Positions 36,288 to 44,881 are shown, counted from the stretch's first letter. The stretch: DNA of 64,000 bases from Streptomyces albus subsp. albus (GCF_000725885.1 NZ_JODR01000018.1:186001-250000), one strand, 5' to 3'. Made by a program: numbers and translations. Notes: generated by a model not told the origin, from the sequence alone.

Positions 36288-37478
36288 TCAGGCCGCCGTC
36301 GGTTTGAGCACCGCCTTGACCATGCCGTCCTGCTTGCGCTGGAAGGTGCCGTACGCCTCCGGTCCCTTCTCCAGCGGCAGCGAGTGCGTCGCGAAATGAT
36401 CGACGCCCAGCGGGTCCTCGTCGGTCAGCAGCGGCAGGATGTCGTCCACCCAGCGGTGCACGTTCGCCTGTCCCATGCGCAACTGGATCTGCTTGTCGAA
36501 CAGCTTGAGCATCGGCAGCGGATCTGCCGAACCGCCGTAGACGCCCGACAGGGACACGGTGCCACCGCGCCGTACCACGTCGAACGCCGCGTTCAGCGCC
36601 GCCAGCCGGTCCACCCCGGCCCGCTGCATCAGCTTCTGGCCCAGCGTCTCCGGCAGCAGCCCCACCGCCTGGTGGGCGGCCTTGGCCACCGGCGCGCCGT
36701 GCGCCTCCATGCCGACCGCGTCGATCGCCGCGTCCGTGCCCCGTCCGTGCGTCAGCTCCCGTACCGCAGCGCCGATGTCCTGGTGCTCCCGCAGGTCGAG
36801 GGTGTGCACCCCGCGCGCGGCGGCCCGCTCCAGCCGCTCGGGGACCAGGTCCACGCCGATCACCTGGGAGGCGCCGCGGTGCAGCGCGATACGGCAGCAC
36901 ATGTCACCGATCGGCCCCAGACCGAGCACGGTCACCGTGCCGCCCTGCGGGATGTCCGCGTAGGCGACCGCCTGCCAGGCGGTGGGCAGCACGTCCGACA
37001 GGTACACGAACCGCTCGTCCGGCGGCCCGTCCGGGACCTTGATCGGCAAGTGGTTGCCGAACGGCACCCGCACGAACTCCGCCTGCCCGCCCGGCACCTG
37101 CCCGTACAGCTTGCTGTAGCCGAACAGCGCGGCGCCGCTGCCCCACTCCTCCACCTGCGTGGTCTCGCACTGCGAGTGGAGGCCCTGCCGGCACATCCAG
37201 CAGGTGCCGCAGCTCACGTTGAACGGCACCACCACCCGGTCGCCGGCGGAGACCGACTCCACCTCCGGGCCGACCTCCTCGACCACGCCCATCGCCTCGT
37301 GGCCCAGCACGTCCCCCTGGTCCAGGAACGGGCCCAGCACCTCGTACAGGTGCAGGTCGGAACCGCAGATCCCGCTCGTGGTCACGCGTACCACCACATC
37401 GTCCGGCTCGGAGATCTCCGGGTCGGGCACGGTCTCCACCGTCACATTGCGCTTGCCTTGGTAGGTCAGGGCCCTCAT
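36288..37478 (-). CDS. Zinc-dependent alcohol dehydrogenase (FdhA/threonine-dehydrogenase-like MDR)
   Basis: A 396-residue medium-chain dehydrogenase. Catalytic zinc residues are Cys in GICGSDLHLYE (about Cys38) and the GHE in DVLGHEAMG. The structural zinc loop CGTCWMCRQGLHSQC supplies four cysteines, and the NAD-binding Rossmann motif is GLGPIGDMC. The long variant with DAVGMEAHG and an insert after it is typical of the glutathione-independent formaldehyde dehydrogenase-like subgroup. It is followed 60 bp upstream by an SDR gene on the same strand, probably in one operon. The physiological substrate is not determined. Confidence 0.87.
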   Translation of the reverse strand: MRALTYQGKRNVTVETVPDPEISEPDDVVVRVTTSGICGSDLHLYEVLGPFLDQGDVLGHEAMGVVEEVGPEVESVSAGDRVVVPFNVSCGTCWMCRQGLHSQCETTQVEEWGSGAALFGYSKLYGQVPGGQAEFVRVPFGNHLPIKVPDGPPDERFVYLSDVLPTAWQAVAYADIPQGGTVTVLGLGPIGDMCCRIALHRGASQVIGVDLVPERLERAAARGVHTLDLREHQDIGAAVRELTHGRGTDAAIDAVGMEAHGAPVAKAAHQAVGLLPETLGQKLMQRAGVDRLAALNAAFDVVRRGGTVSLSGVYGGSADPLPMLKLFDKQIQLRMGQANVHRWVDDILPLLTDEDPLGVDHFATHSLPLEKGPEAYGTFQRKQDGMVKAVLKPTAA

Positions 37479-37537
37479 GAACCTCTCCTCGCGTCGTCCG
37501 TGCACGGTCGGCCGGCTCCCGGTGGGCGGGGGACGGC

Positions 37538-38473
37538 TCAGCCCGGCTGGCCGCTCGTCTGGTTGAGGCGGCGGGCCGCACGGTCGTTGAGCGCGCTGAC
37601 CGCCGACTGCCACCGGGACCGGCCCTCGCGGCCGGACTGCTTGGGGTCCGGCATCAGCCGCGCCACCAGGTCGTTGGTGCGGGTCACCAGCGTCGGTGCC
37701 ACGCCGTACGCCTTGGCGCCCAGTTGTGCCGCGGGGGTGAGCACCACCCGGGTGCGGCGCCGCTCCAGCGCGCGGATGATGCGCTCGGCCGCCCGCAGCG
37801 CGTCCATCGACAGGCCCGGCAGCCCGGCCAGCGTCGCGAACCAGGCGAACTCCCGGCCCTGGTCGCCGGACAGCTCCACCTGCCGGTGCGAGCCGGTCCG
37901 CATCAGTCCCGGATGCACCGCCGTGACGGTCACCCCGTGCTCGGCCTGCTCGGCGTGCAGCCCCTCGGCCAGCGCGGCGACCGCCGACTTCGCGCACGAG
38001 TACGGCACCAGATGGGGTACCGGCAGCAGCCCGCCGATCGAGCCGATCAGGCCCAGCCGGCCGCCCGCCGGGCTCTCCCGCAGATGCGGCAGCGCCTCCA
38101 TCGAGGTGTGCAGCGCACCGAAGAACATCGTCTCCATGGCGCTGCGGAACGCCTCCGTCCCCGACTCCTCGGCCGGCCCCACCTGGATGTTCCCGGCGTT
38201 CGCCAGCACCACGTCCAGCCCGTGCTGGTCGGCCGCGGTGCGCTCGATCACCTCGTGCACCGCCGCCCGGTCGGTGACGTCGCACACGCGCCCGGTGACC
38301 GTGTTCTCCCGTGTCCTGCGGCGCAGCAGCTCCACGGCGTGCTCCAGCTCGGCCGCGTCCCTGGCCACGACGGTGACGTCGCAGCGCCGCTCCACGCACT
38401 GCCGGGCCAGCAGCAGTCCCAGTCCGCGGGAACCGCCTGTCACCAGCACCGACAGATCCGAGAGTGCGTCCAT
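37538..38473 (-). CDS. Short-chain dehydrogenase/reductase
   Basis: A 311-residue classical SDR. The cofactor loop is TGGSRGLG (TGxxxGxG), NAG is present in VLANAGN, and the active site is S...YSCAK (YxxxK). A C-terminal extension of about 70 residues, basic and polar, may mediate membrane or partner contact, as in some SDRs. ATG at 38473 with the GGAGG eight bases upstream is preferred to an overlapping GTG three bases earlier. It is first gene of a probable two-gene operon with the zinc alcohol dehydrogenase. Confidence 0.86.
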   Translation of the reverse strand: MDALSDLSVLVTGGSRGLGLLLARQCVERRCDVTVVARDAAELEHAVELLRRRTRENTVTGRVCDVTDRAAVHEVIERTAADQHGLDVVLANAGNIQVGPAEESGTEAFRSAMETMFFGALHTSMEALPHLRESPAGGRLGLIGSIGGLLPVPHLVPYSCAKSAVAALAEGLHAEQAEHGVTVTAVHPGLMRTGSHRQVELSGDQGREFAWFATLAGLPGLSMDALRAAERIIRALERRRTRVVLTPAAQLGAKAYGVAPTLVTRTNDLVARLMPDPKQSGREGRSRWQSAVSALNDRAARRLNQTSGQPG

Positions 38474-38617
38474 CACCGGCCTCCTTCACGGGGGTGTCGT
38501 CCCACGGCGGTTCCCCGCATCCGCCGTGTCACACCCGCCCCGGACAGCCTCCCGGTGCGAATGTGCGAAAGGAAACCGAGGTACCCGCGCAAGGAGAGCG
38601 ACCAAGGAGCAGCACAC

Positions 38618-39589
38618 ATGCAGATCGGCTACAAGCTCGCGACCGAGCAGTACGGACCGCAGGAACTGATCCGGCAGGCCGTCGCCGCGGAGGCCGCCGG
38701 ATTCGACTTCGTCGAGATGAGCGACCACTACCACCCGTGGCTCGACGACCAGGGCCACTCGGCCTTCACCTGGAGCGTGCTGGGCGCCATCGCCGCCAAG
38801 ACCGAACGCATCGGGCTGGTCACCGGCGTGACCTGCCCCAGCATGCGCTACCACCCCGCGATCGTCGCCCAGGCCGCCGCCACCGTGGCGCTCGTCTCCG
38901 AGGGCCGCTTCGTGCTCGGTGTCGGTTCCGGCGAACGGCTGAACGAACACGTGATCGGCCGCGGCTGGCCCGCCGTCTCCGAACGCCACACCATGTTCCG
39001 CGAGGCCCTGGAGATCATCCGGCTGCTGTGGCAGGGCGGCTACCGCTCCTACGGGGGCAAGTACCTGCGGCTCGAGGACGCCCGCGTCTTCGACCTGCCG
39101 CCCGAACAGCCGCTGATCGCGGTCGCCGCGAGCGGAGCCGCCTCCGCGAGGATCGCCGCAGAACTGGGCGACGCCCTCTTCGCCACCGAGGAGAAACCCG
39201 AGATCGTCCGCCACTACCGCCAGGCGGGCGGCACCGGGCCCGGCTACGCGGAGGTCCCCATGTCCTACGCGGCCGACGAGAAGGAGGCGGTCCGCTCCGC
39301 CCTCACCTACTTCAGGTGGGCCCTCAGCGGCTGGAAGGTGATGAGCGAGCTGCCCAATCCGGTCAACTTCGAGGCCGCCACCGCGCAGGTCCGCGAAGAG
39401 GACATCCGCGGGCGCTTCGCCTGCGGAAACGATCCCGCCCGGTATCTGGAAGTGGCCCGGCCCTTCGCCGACGCCGGCTACGACCGTCTCGTCCTGATGA
39501 ACGCCGGACCAAACCCGCGCGGCTTCTTCGACTTCTGCGAGGCCGAACTGCTCGGCCGGCTCAGGCAGCTCGGACCCACGGGCGGCTGA
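38618..39589 (+). CDS. F420-dependent LLM-class oxidoreductase (glucose-6-phosphate dehydrogenase-like)
   Basis: A 323-residue TIM-barrel flavin/F420 oxidoreductase of the luciferase-like superfamily. The TIGR03557-like pattern is clear: GYKLATEQYGPQELIRQAVAAE at the start, MSDHYHPWLDDQGHSAFTWS carrying the active-site His, VTCPSMRYHPAIVAQAAAT, and LGVGSGERLNEHV for cofactor phosphate binding. Characterised relatives include F420-dependent glucose-6-phosphate and hydroxymycolate dehydrogenases, so the substrate may be an alcohol rather than G6P. AAGGAG ribosome-binding site. Divergent from the SDR operon. Confidence 0.85.
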   Translation: MQIGYKLATEQYGPQELIRQAVAAEAAGFDFVEMSDHYHPWLDDQGHSAFTWSVLGAIAAKTERIGLVTGVTCPSMRYHPAIVAQAAATVALVSEGRFVLGVGSGERLNEHVIGRGWPAVSERHTMFREALEIIRLLWQGGYRSYGGKYLRLEDARVFDLPPEQPLIAVAASGAASARIAAELGDALFATEEKPEIVRHYRQAGGTGPGYAEVPMSYAADEKEAVRSALTYFRWALSGWKVMSELPNPVNFEAATAQVREEDIRGRFACGNDPARYLEVARPFADAGYDRLVLMNAGPNPRGFFDFCEAELLGRLRQLGPTGG

Positions 39590-39613
39590 ACACCTGCCGG
39601 CGGTGGACGGCGG

Positions 39614-39639
39614 CCCGCGGCAGGCTGACGGCCCGCGGG
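39614..39639 (+). terminator. Possible terminator after the F420 oxidoreductase gene
   Basis: A 7-bp stem, CCCGCGG (39614-39620) with CCGCGGG (39633-39639) and a 12-nt loop, about 25 nt after the stop. No T-tract. Confidence 0.35.
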
Positions 39640-39726
39640 CGGCGGGGAGCCCGGAAAACCGGTTGCGAGGGACGCGGCCGTCGGCTGGGCTGCCCTGACC
39701 GTTCGCACCAGTGTCCGAGGAGCATC

Positions 39727-40134
39727 ATGCCGCGTGCCGTCACCCTCATCCGCTCCACCGCCCTGTCCGACATCGCCGAGTACGCCTACGCGGCCACGGC
39801 ACCCGCCGAGGCCCGCCTGGTCTTCCTCGCCGGCGCCTGCCCGCTCACCCCCGAGGGGGAGGTCGCGCCCCTGGGCGACTACGCGGGGCAGGCCCGCCGC
39901 GCGGTGGAGAACCTGCGCACCGCCCTGAAGGAAGCCGGCGCCGGCCTGGAGGACCTCATCAGCACCCGGGTGCTGGTGGCCTCCGCACGGCAGGAGGACC
40001 TGGTGGCCGCCTGGCAGGTCTACCGCGACGCGGTGGGCGACCACGACGTCCCCAGCACCCTGATGGGCGTCACCGTCCTGGGCTACACCGGCCAACTCGT
40101 CGAGATCGAGGCGGTCGCGGCCGTCCTCGACTGA
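39727..40134 (+). CDS. RidA/YjgF-family protein
   Basis: A 135-residue trimeric-fold protein of the RidA superfamily. VFLAGACPLTPEGEV, QARRAVENLRTALKEAGAGLEDLISTRVLV and the late VEIEAVAAVLD match the family. Canonical RidA deaminates reactive enamine/imine intermediates using a conserved Arg near the C-terminal third (usually in a CRV or ARV context). Here the corresponding segment around PSTLMGVTVLGYTGQLVEIEA lacks a clear Arg, so this is more like one of the non-RidA subgroups (Rid4-7) of unknown activity. GAGGAG ribosome-binding site. It converges with the DUF1266 gene with 16 bp between. Confidence 0.82.
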   Translation: MPRAVTLIRSTALSDIAEYAYAATAPAEARLVFLAGACPLTPEGEVAPLGDYAGQARRAVENLRTALKEAGAGLEDLISTRVLVASARQEDLVAAWQVYRDAVGDHDVPSTLMGVTVLGYTGQLVEIEAVAAVLD

Positions 40135-40150
40135 TCCGGGAGCCCCGCGC

Positions 40151-41407
40151 TCAGCCCGGCAGCCGGAACGGCACCGTACGCCACGGGCTGCCGGGCGCGC
40201 GCAGCAACGCGTGGTGCGCCTCCCGTACGGACGTGTACCAGTCGCCGAACCGCTCCTCGTCGAAGTGGAGGCAGCGGCCCAGCACGTACGCGGCCGAGAA
40301 CTGAGCCCAGGAGGAGTAGGCGTTGCGCACGCCCGCGCTCACCCGCACCAGCGCGTCGTTCATCTCCGCCCGCGTCGCGTACCGCGCGCCCCGCCCCCAG
40401 CGGGCCATCTTGGAGGCCCGGCCCAGGTCCCAGGCAGCCACCGTGCGGACCACCTCGTCCTCCCCCAGCAGACCGTCGGCGCGGAAGCGGGCCTCGTACC
40501 GCAGCACCGTGCCGACCAGTTGGCGCATGTCCGCCACGAACGACGCGAACTGCGCCTCGTCAGGGACCTCCACGACGCGGCGCAGCGTCGATTCCACACT
40601 GTCGCGCCACAGTCCGGCGTCCACCCGGGTGCTGCTCGTGCCGTGCGCCTTGACGAGTGCGAGCCGGGCCCCCAGTACGAAGTCCCAGTACCACGGGCTG
40701 ACCTCGCACTCCAGCAGCCGCTGCTGGGTCTCCAGCCACTCCTGACGGCCGGTCACATCCCAGCTGTCGGCCAGGCGTTCCACCTCGTGGCTGTATCCGG
40801 CGCCGTGCCAGTCGAGGGTGTTCCACGGGTCGCCGTTGGCGTAGCACAGGTGGGCGCCGCAGGCCAGACCGTGCAGCAGCGGCCCGGTCTCCGGCGCCCC
40901 CGTGTACCGGGTGACCAGCCGGTCCGTGAGGGCGTCCGGATCGAAGAGCTCCTCGTGCAGATCGGCCCACACCTCGCGCTCCTCGTCGTCCACCTGCAAC
41001 AGCAGCTGGCACGGCGTCGCCGCGTTGACGACCAGCACGTCCACCTCGGGCGGCACGATCCGCGCCAGCGAGCCGAGCGTCACGAACTCGAAGACCACAT
41101 AAGGGTGCGGGCGCGTCAGCATGCCGTCCGTGTAGACCTGCATGACGGTGCGGGTCACCCCGTCGGAGCCCGTCACCTGACTGGTGTGGGGCACGCGTTC
41201 GGCCGGATCCGGTGAGGTCCGCTCGACCGGCATCGGATGGTAGAGCCCGTGCCGCGCCAGATGGCGCAGATACGTGTAGGTCTCGTCCACCTCGACCAGC
41301 TTGTGGAGCCGGCGCTCCAGTTCGGCCGGGGCCTGCCAGTGGCCGCCCTCGTGCTCGACGACGGGAAAGATGTCCTCGTGGTCGTCCTGCTCACCAACCG
41401 TGTACAC
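40151..41407 (-). CDS. DUF1266-domain protein
   Basis: A 418-residue cytoplasmic protein. The C-terminal half carries DUF1266 hallmarks: AWDLGRASKMARWG, a helix with EMNDALVRVSAGVRNAYSSWAQFSAAYVLGRCLHF, and a closing W-containing strand. The N-terminal ~170 residues form a separate alpha/beta region similar to SseB-like modules (YVVFEFVTLGSLARIVPPEVDVLVVNAATPCQ). DUF1266 proteins are widespread in actinomycetes and enterobacteria, with no defined function and sometimes linked to secretion or toxin loci. The GTG start follows GAGGG. No partner gene is adjacent on this strand. Confidence 0.7.
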   Translation of the reverse strand: MYTVGEQDDHEDIFPVVEHEGGHWQAPAELERRLHKLVEVDETYTYLRHLARHGLYHPMPVERTSPDPAERVPHTSQVTGSDGVTRTVMQVYTDGMLTRPHPYVVFEFVTLGSLARIVPPEVDVLVVNAATPCQLLLQVDDEEREVWADLHEELFDPDALTDRLVTRYTGAPETGPLLHGLACGAHLCYANGDPWNTLDWHGAGYSHEVERLADSWDVTGRQEWLETQQRLLECEVSPWYWDFVLGARLALVKAHGTSSTRVDAGLWRDSVESTLRRVVEVPDEAQFASFVADMRQLVGTVLRYEARFRADGLLGEDEVVRTVAAWDLGRASKMARWGRGARYATRAEMNDALVRVSAGVRNAYSSWAQFSAAYVLGRCLHFDEERFGDWYTSVREAHHALLRAPGSPWRTVPFRLPG

Positions 41408-41557
41408 CGTGCGCCCTCGTGCCCCGTTCCGGCCCCGCGGCGACGCCGGGAACCCATGCCGTGATCGAGCGGCTCACGCTACCGCCCGGCCGCGCACGGC
41501 CCGACGCCGGGTACGCGCGCCACGGACCGGTACGCGCGGCCCGGCGCCGGGTGCGCC

Positions 41558-41932
41558 TCACACCTCCAGCATCCCCTCGATGCGGCGCAACTGATGCCGG
41601 GCCATGGCCAGATTGGCCTTGCCCGCGTCCAGCGCGATGTAGAGGAACAGACCGTTGCCGCTCTTGCCCCGCAACAGCCGTATCAGGTGGTACTGGGACC
41701 CCAGGGTGATCAGGATGTCCTCGATCTGGTCGTCCAGCCCCAGGTGCTCCATCGTGCGCAGCTTGGCCCGTACGACGTCCGTGTTCCCGGCGGCGGCGAC
41801 CTCCAGGTCGAAGTCCTTTCCCCCGCCGAGCGTGCCCAGCGCCATGCCGCTGGTGTAGTCGACCAGGGCGACCCCGATCGTGCCGTCGATGCTGCTCATC
41901 GCTTCCTTGAGGGAAGCCTCGGTGTTCGACAT
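41558..41932 (-). CDS. Roadblock/LC7-domain protein 1 (MglB-like)
   Basis: A 124-residue single-domain protein. The roadblock fold is evident from a helix, IGVALVDYTSGMALG, a central strand pair with EDILITLGSQYHLIRLL, and a C-terminal helix (NLAMARHQLRRIEGML). MglB-type roadblocks dimerise and act as GTPase-activating or scaffold proteins for MglA-like Ras GTPases; in Streptomyces conservons they pair with a membrane histidine kinase. No GTPase or kinase is present here. ATG with AGGAAGGA upstream. It is last of four minus-strand genes, with a ~140-bp gap to the next. Confidence 0.82.
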   Translation of the reverse strand: MSNTEASLKEAMSSIDGTIGVALVDYTSGMALGTLGGGKDFDLEVAAAGNTDVVRAKLRTMEHLGLDDQIEDILITLGSQYHLIRLLRGKSGNGLFLYIALDAGKANLAMARHQLRRIEGMLEV

Positions 41933-42070
41933 GGTGGCGCTCAGTCCTTCCTCGTATACGCGTCTTGCGGATAGGGCGTCTTGCGGATGCGGCGTCCTGC
42001 CGGCGGGGCGGGCGTCGTACGGGGCGCGCAGGCGCCGGTACGGGATGGCGCGGTGCGCCGCTGTGGTCCG

Positions 42071-42571
42071 TCACGGTGCGGGGAAGGGCCCGCGGCGGCG
42101 TTCCAGGGGCGGGCGGTGCCCCTCGGGAGGCGGCGGAGCGGCGGGTTGCGGGCCCCCGGGGCCGGGCGGCGCGGGCTGCCGCTGCGCTCCGGCGACCAGT
42201 TCGCCGATCCGCGCCGCGGTGCGGCGCCCCTCCAGATGCAGCCGGCCCACGTTGATCCGCTCGTCCGCGAGCAGGGTGAGCACCGCGGCCGGGCCCGCCG
42301 CGTACGTCGCGACGTAGCCCAGTTCGCCGTGGACCAGCAACTCCCGGAAGGCGCCCCGGCCGGTCGCCTCGTTCATGCGGAACGCCAGTCCGAGCGCGGC
42401 GGCCGTCAGCGCGGCCAGCGGCTCGGCCTCCGGCGGTCCGCCCCTCGGGGACGGGCCGCTGTCCTGTGCCAGCACGAAACCGTCCACGGTCGCCGCCAGC
42501 ACCGCCTCCGCCTGCGGCACCCGCACCCTGACGCGGCGCAGCTCCGCCGCCACCCGGGCCTCGGCCGTCAT
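42071..42571 (-). CDS. Roadblock/LC7-domain protein 2
   Basis: A 166-residue protein. Residues 1-120 follow the roadblock fold (AEAVLAATVDGFVLAQDSG; ALGLAFRMNEATG; FRELLVHGELGYVATYAAGPAAVLTLLAD; NVGRLHLEGRRTAARIGELV). The remaining ~40 residues are a Pro/Arg/Gly-rich disordered tail. The pattern matches the CvnB-like roadblocks of streptomycete conservons, but the usual neighbours (CvnA kinase, DUF742 CvnC, CvnD GTPase) are missing. It lies 38 bp from the winged-helix gene upstream and shares its direction. Confidence 0.75.
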   Translation of the reverse strand: MTAEARVAAELRRVRVRVPQAEAVLAATVDGFVLAQDSGPSPRGGPPEAEPLAALTAAALGLAFRMNEATGRGAFRELLVHGELGYVATYAAGPAAVLTLLADERINVGRLHLEGRRTAARIGELVAGAQRQPAPPGPGGPQPAAPPPPEGHRPPLERRRGPFPAP

Positions 42572-42609
42572 GAGCACCCTCCTTCCGGAGCGCTGTCGGA
42601 ACCTGCTGA

Positions 42610-43416
42610 TCACCACGCCTCCAGGGCGTCCCTGAGCCTGCGCAGCAGGGAGACGTCCGGGTCCGGGAACTCGCCGGGCACCGGCTGCGCCCGGGCAGGG
42701 CCCGCCCGGACGGGCGGCGGGGGAGCGGGAACGAGCAGCCCGGCCGCCGCCAGCCGGCGCACGTCCACCAGCGTGTGGAACGCGGGGCGGCGCAGCTCCC
42801 GTGCGATGTCGGAGGCGGTCCGCACCCCGTCGGCCAGCTCGAGTACCGCCCGCCGGCGCCCCGGCACGGGCGCCGGCGGGCCGGCCGCCCGGTCCGCGGG
42901 GGAGACGGACCGGGCCGGTACGGGAGGGAGCGCGTCGAGCCGGCCGTCGGGCCAGATCCGGTCCAGGAACGTACGGCGGCGCACGGCCTCCCGCTCCAGG
43001 GCCGCCGCCGTCACGCACCCGGTGACGTGCGGCCAGGGGCGCACTCCCCGCCGGAACCGCCCCGGCCCGCCACCGGGTGCGAGGACGAAGAACGCCGCGT
43101 CGTGCAGCGCCACACTCGCGCACAGCTCCAGCACCCCGCCGGGCACCCGCGGCCCGGCCCCGGCAGGATGCCCGGCGGAGCCGCTGTCGCTTCCCGTCCG
43201 CGTGCGCGGTTGCCGCCCTCCGCCCCGGTGCGGGCCGGTGCCGCACGAAAGAAGGGCCTCCAGTCCGGGCGCGGCCGGGCTCTCGGCGTGCACGATCCGC
43301 CCCTCGACGAGGAAGAGGGTGCCGCCCGCCCGGGTGTAGGCGCCGGTGGCGTGCTCGGCGGCCAGCCGGTGCAGCATCGAGGGCGCATGGGCGGGCGCGG
43401 GGGTCGCGCACGGCAT
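42610..43416 (-). CDS. DUF4388/winged-helix-like protein in the roadblock cluster
   Basis: A 268-residue protein. The N-terminal ~55 residues resemble the DUF4388/PATAN-like start (ATGAYTRAGGTLFLVEGRIVHAES). A variable Gly/Arg-rich stretch follows, then a helical region, and a C-terminal winged-helix segment (LELADGVRTASDIARELRRP...RRLAAAGLL). DUF4388 proteins are thought to act in two-component or gliding-type regulatory circuits and often accompany MglA/MglB proteins, which fits the neighbours. The ATG overlaps the stop of the upstream roadblock gene by one base (TGATG). Its molecular role is not known. Confidence 0.6.
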   Translation of the reverse strand: MPCATPAPAHAPSMLHRLAAEHATGAYTRAGGTLFLVEGRIVHAESPAAPGLEALLSCGTGPHRGGGRQPRTRTGSDSGSAGHPAGAGPRVPGGVLELCASVALHDAAFFVLAPGGGPGRFRRGVRPWPHVTGCVTAAALEREAVRRRTFLDRIWPDGRLDALPPVPARSVSPADRAAGPPAPVPGRRRAVLELADGVRTASDIARELRRPAFHTLVDVRRLAAAGLLVPAPPPPVRAGPARAQPVPGEFPDPDVSLLRRLRDALEAW

Positions 43417-43820
43417 CACAGCACCATCCGATCGGCTATCCGGGCCAGCCGCATCCGGGCCAGCGCGAGGTTGCCCTCGTCGCGGGCGAGCCACAGATGG
43501 AGGAAGAAGCTGCCGTCCAGGGCTCCGGTCACGAATCGCAGCAGGTGGTAGCTGTCGGCGTTGGTCGTGATGATGTCCTCGACGGGCGGGACCGCGGTGC
43601 TCCCGTCCGGGCCGCGGGCGGTGGTGAGGGGACCGAAGGAGCGGTACTCGGCGACCATTCTGGCCAGTTCCGCCGTCTCGCAGGCCGCCGCCTCGTGGTC
43701 CCCGCCGGGTGCCTCCCCGGCGACGCCGAGCGCCAGACCGCTGACCCAGTCGACCACCGCGGCGCTCCGGGCGCCCGGCAGGCGCATCGCCTCCAGCAGA
43801 CTCTCGTCGATCCCGGGCAC
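43416..43820 (-). CDS. Roadblock/LC7-domain protein 3
   Basis: A 134-residue single-domain roadblock protein: SAAVVDWVSGLALGVAGE, EDIITTNADSYHLLRFVTG, FFLHLWLARDEGNLALARMRLARIADRMVL. Its pattern is close to protein 1 of the cluster, especially the DSYHLLRF and NLALARMRL segments, so the two probably arose by duplication. The GTG start follows a GGGGAGGGGAG ribosome-binding site. It is first gene of the cluster and lies downstream of a 23-bp dyad. It is likely to form homo- or hetero-dimers with the other two roadblock proteins. Confidence 0.78.
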   Translation of the reverse strand: MPGIDESLLEAMRLPGARSAAVVDWVSGLALGVAGEAPGGDHEAAACETAELARMVAEYRSFGPLTTARGPDGSTAVPPVEDIITTNADSYHLLRFVTGALDGSFFLHLWLARDEGNLALARMRLARIADRMVL

Positions 43821-44262
43821 ACTGAACTCCCCTCCCCGGCACGGCAGACCACCCCGGTGCACACCGCCCGGCCACGGACGGTGAAGCCGACGCTACGCAT
43901 CTGTGTGCCAGGGCGCGTTCGTTCGGGCACATTCCTCGGGAACATGCCAGGAGGGATCGTGAAGTGACCGTTCTGCTTTCGGAGTTGACCGCTCCGCGCA
44001 CGGAAATGGCCGTATCGGGTTCCGAGTGACACGGCGCGGCCCGGCCCGGCGCGGCCCCCTCACGGCCCCGCTCGCTTCCCGCCCCGCCTCTGCTCGCCCC
44101 GCTTCCCGCCCCGCCCCCATTCCTCCCCCGAAGGGGCCGGAAGAGAACTGATCCGGCGGCGCCGCCCGTGGCAAGATGGAACTCCCGCTCCGCCGCAGCG
44201 GTTTCACCCCGCGCGGCGGCGTGCGGGGCAGAACGCCAGGACGGGACGGGGAGGGTGCGCAG
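43821..44262. other. Divergent intergenic region between the roadblock genes and terD
   Basis: About 440 bp without a gene. It contains a 23-bp dyad (43926-43948), a TAGCGT -10-like hexamer on the minus strand about 70 nt before the roadblock start, and a C-rich stretch (44085-44130) with imperfect repeats of cgcttcccgccccgcc. Promoters for both directions must lie here. Confidence 0.5.
43926..43948. promoter_or_regulatory. 23-bp dyad upstream of the roadblock cluster
   Basis: GGCA-CA-TTCC-TCG-GGAA-CA-TGCC: the arms GGCA/TGCC and TTCC/GGAA are perfect and the CA/CA positions mismatch. It sits about 105 bp upstream of the roadblock 3 start. An operator for a dimeric regulator is likely; which one is unknown. 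Confidence 0.5.
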
Positions 44263-44799
44263 GTGAGCGGTCTCAGCAAAGGACTCGGCAAGGTGGAGGT
44301 CACGCTCAAATGGGACCCGAGTCCCATGGGCGAGCCGGACCACGACCTCGACCTCGTGGCCGCCACCTACACCGCCGAGGCCCCCTACGGCGAGCCCGCC
44401 TACCTCGTCCACTTCGACAGCCGCTCCCCGGACGGCACCATCACCCTCAACCGGGACAGCAAGACCGGCCAGGGCTTCGGCTCCGACGAGGTGATGACCC
44501 TGGAGCTGGAGCGGCTGGCCGACACGTATGTGCGCGTCGTCGTCGGTGTGGCCGTCCAGCAGGGCGAGGGCCGCAAGACGTTCGCCCAGGTGCCCAACAC
44601 GGCGGTGCGCATCCGGGAGGGCTACGAGGAACTGTCGGCCACGGACCTCACCGGCGTGGCGGGCTCCACCGCGGCCACGGTCGCGGAGTTCGTACGCGGC
44701 GAGACGGGGGAGTGGCACCACAAGGTCGTGCTGCGCGGTTTCGACGGCACGCCGGAGGAGTTCCCCTCGCACATGGGCGCGGCCCAGCAGGGTTCCTGA
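44263..44799 (+). CDS. TerD-family tellurium resistance/stress protein
   Basis: A 178-residue calcium-binding-type TerD domain protein. Its pattern departs from the commonest GDVVVYN-type members: VEVTLKWDPSP...DHDLDLVAATY at the start, YLVHFDSRSPDGTITLNRDSKTGQGFGSDEVMTLELERL in the middle, and WHHKVVLRGFDGTP near the end. The acidic loop residues (DLDLVA, RDSKTG) are those that bind Ca2+ in TerD. Streptomyces has many paralogues linked to stress and development; metal resistance is not proven. GTG start with GGGAGGG. A large hairpin follows the stop. Confidence 0.85.
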   Translation: MSGLSKGLGKVEVTLKWDPSPMGEPDHDLDLVAATYTAEAPYGEPAYLVHFDSRSPDGTITLNRDSKTGQGFGSDEVMTLELERLADTYVRVVVGVAVQQGEGRKTFAQVPNTAVRIREGYEELSATDLTGVAGSTAATVAEFVRGETGEWHHKVVLRGFDGTPEEFPSHMGAAQQGS

Positions 44800-44811
44800 C
44801 GGCCGGGGTAC

Positions 44812-44853
44812 GTGCGGGGTGGTACCGGCGCGACCGCCGGCACCACCCCGCAC
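44812..44853. terminator. Bidirectional terminator between terD and the sugar-oxidation pair
   Basis: A 42-nt near-perfect hairpin: GTGCGGGGTGGT pairs with ACCACCCCGCAC and, after one unpaired base each side, CCGGCG pairs with CGCCGG around a CGAC loop. Eighteen base pairs in all. It sits between two convergent stop codons, so it can serve both strands. Confidence 0.8.
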
Positions 44854-44881
44854 GCGTGTCCGCACCGCGGGTGCGGAGCCG

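Noticed and set aside
41558..43820. A complete conservon (cvn) operon
   Set aside because: No histidine kinase, DUF742 or Ras-like GTPase gene accompanies the roadblock genes.
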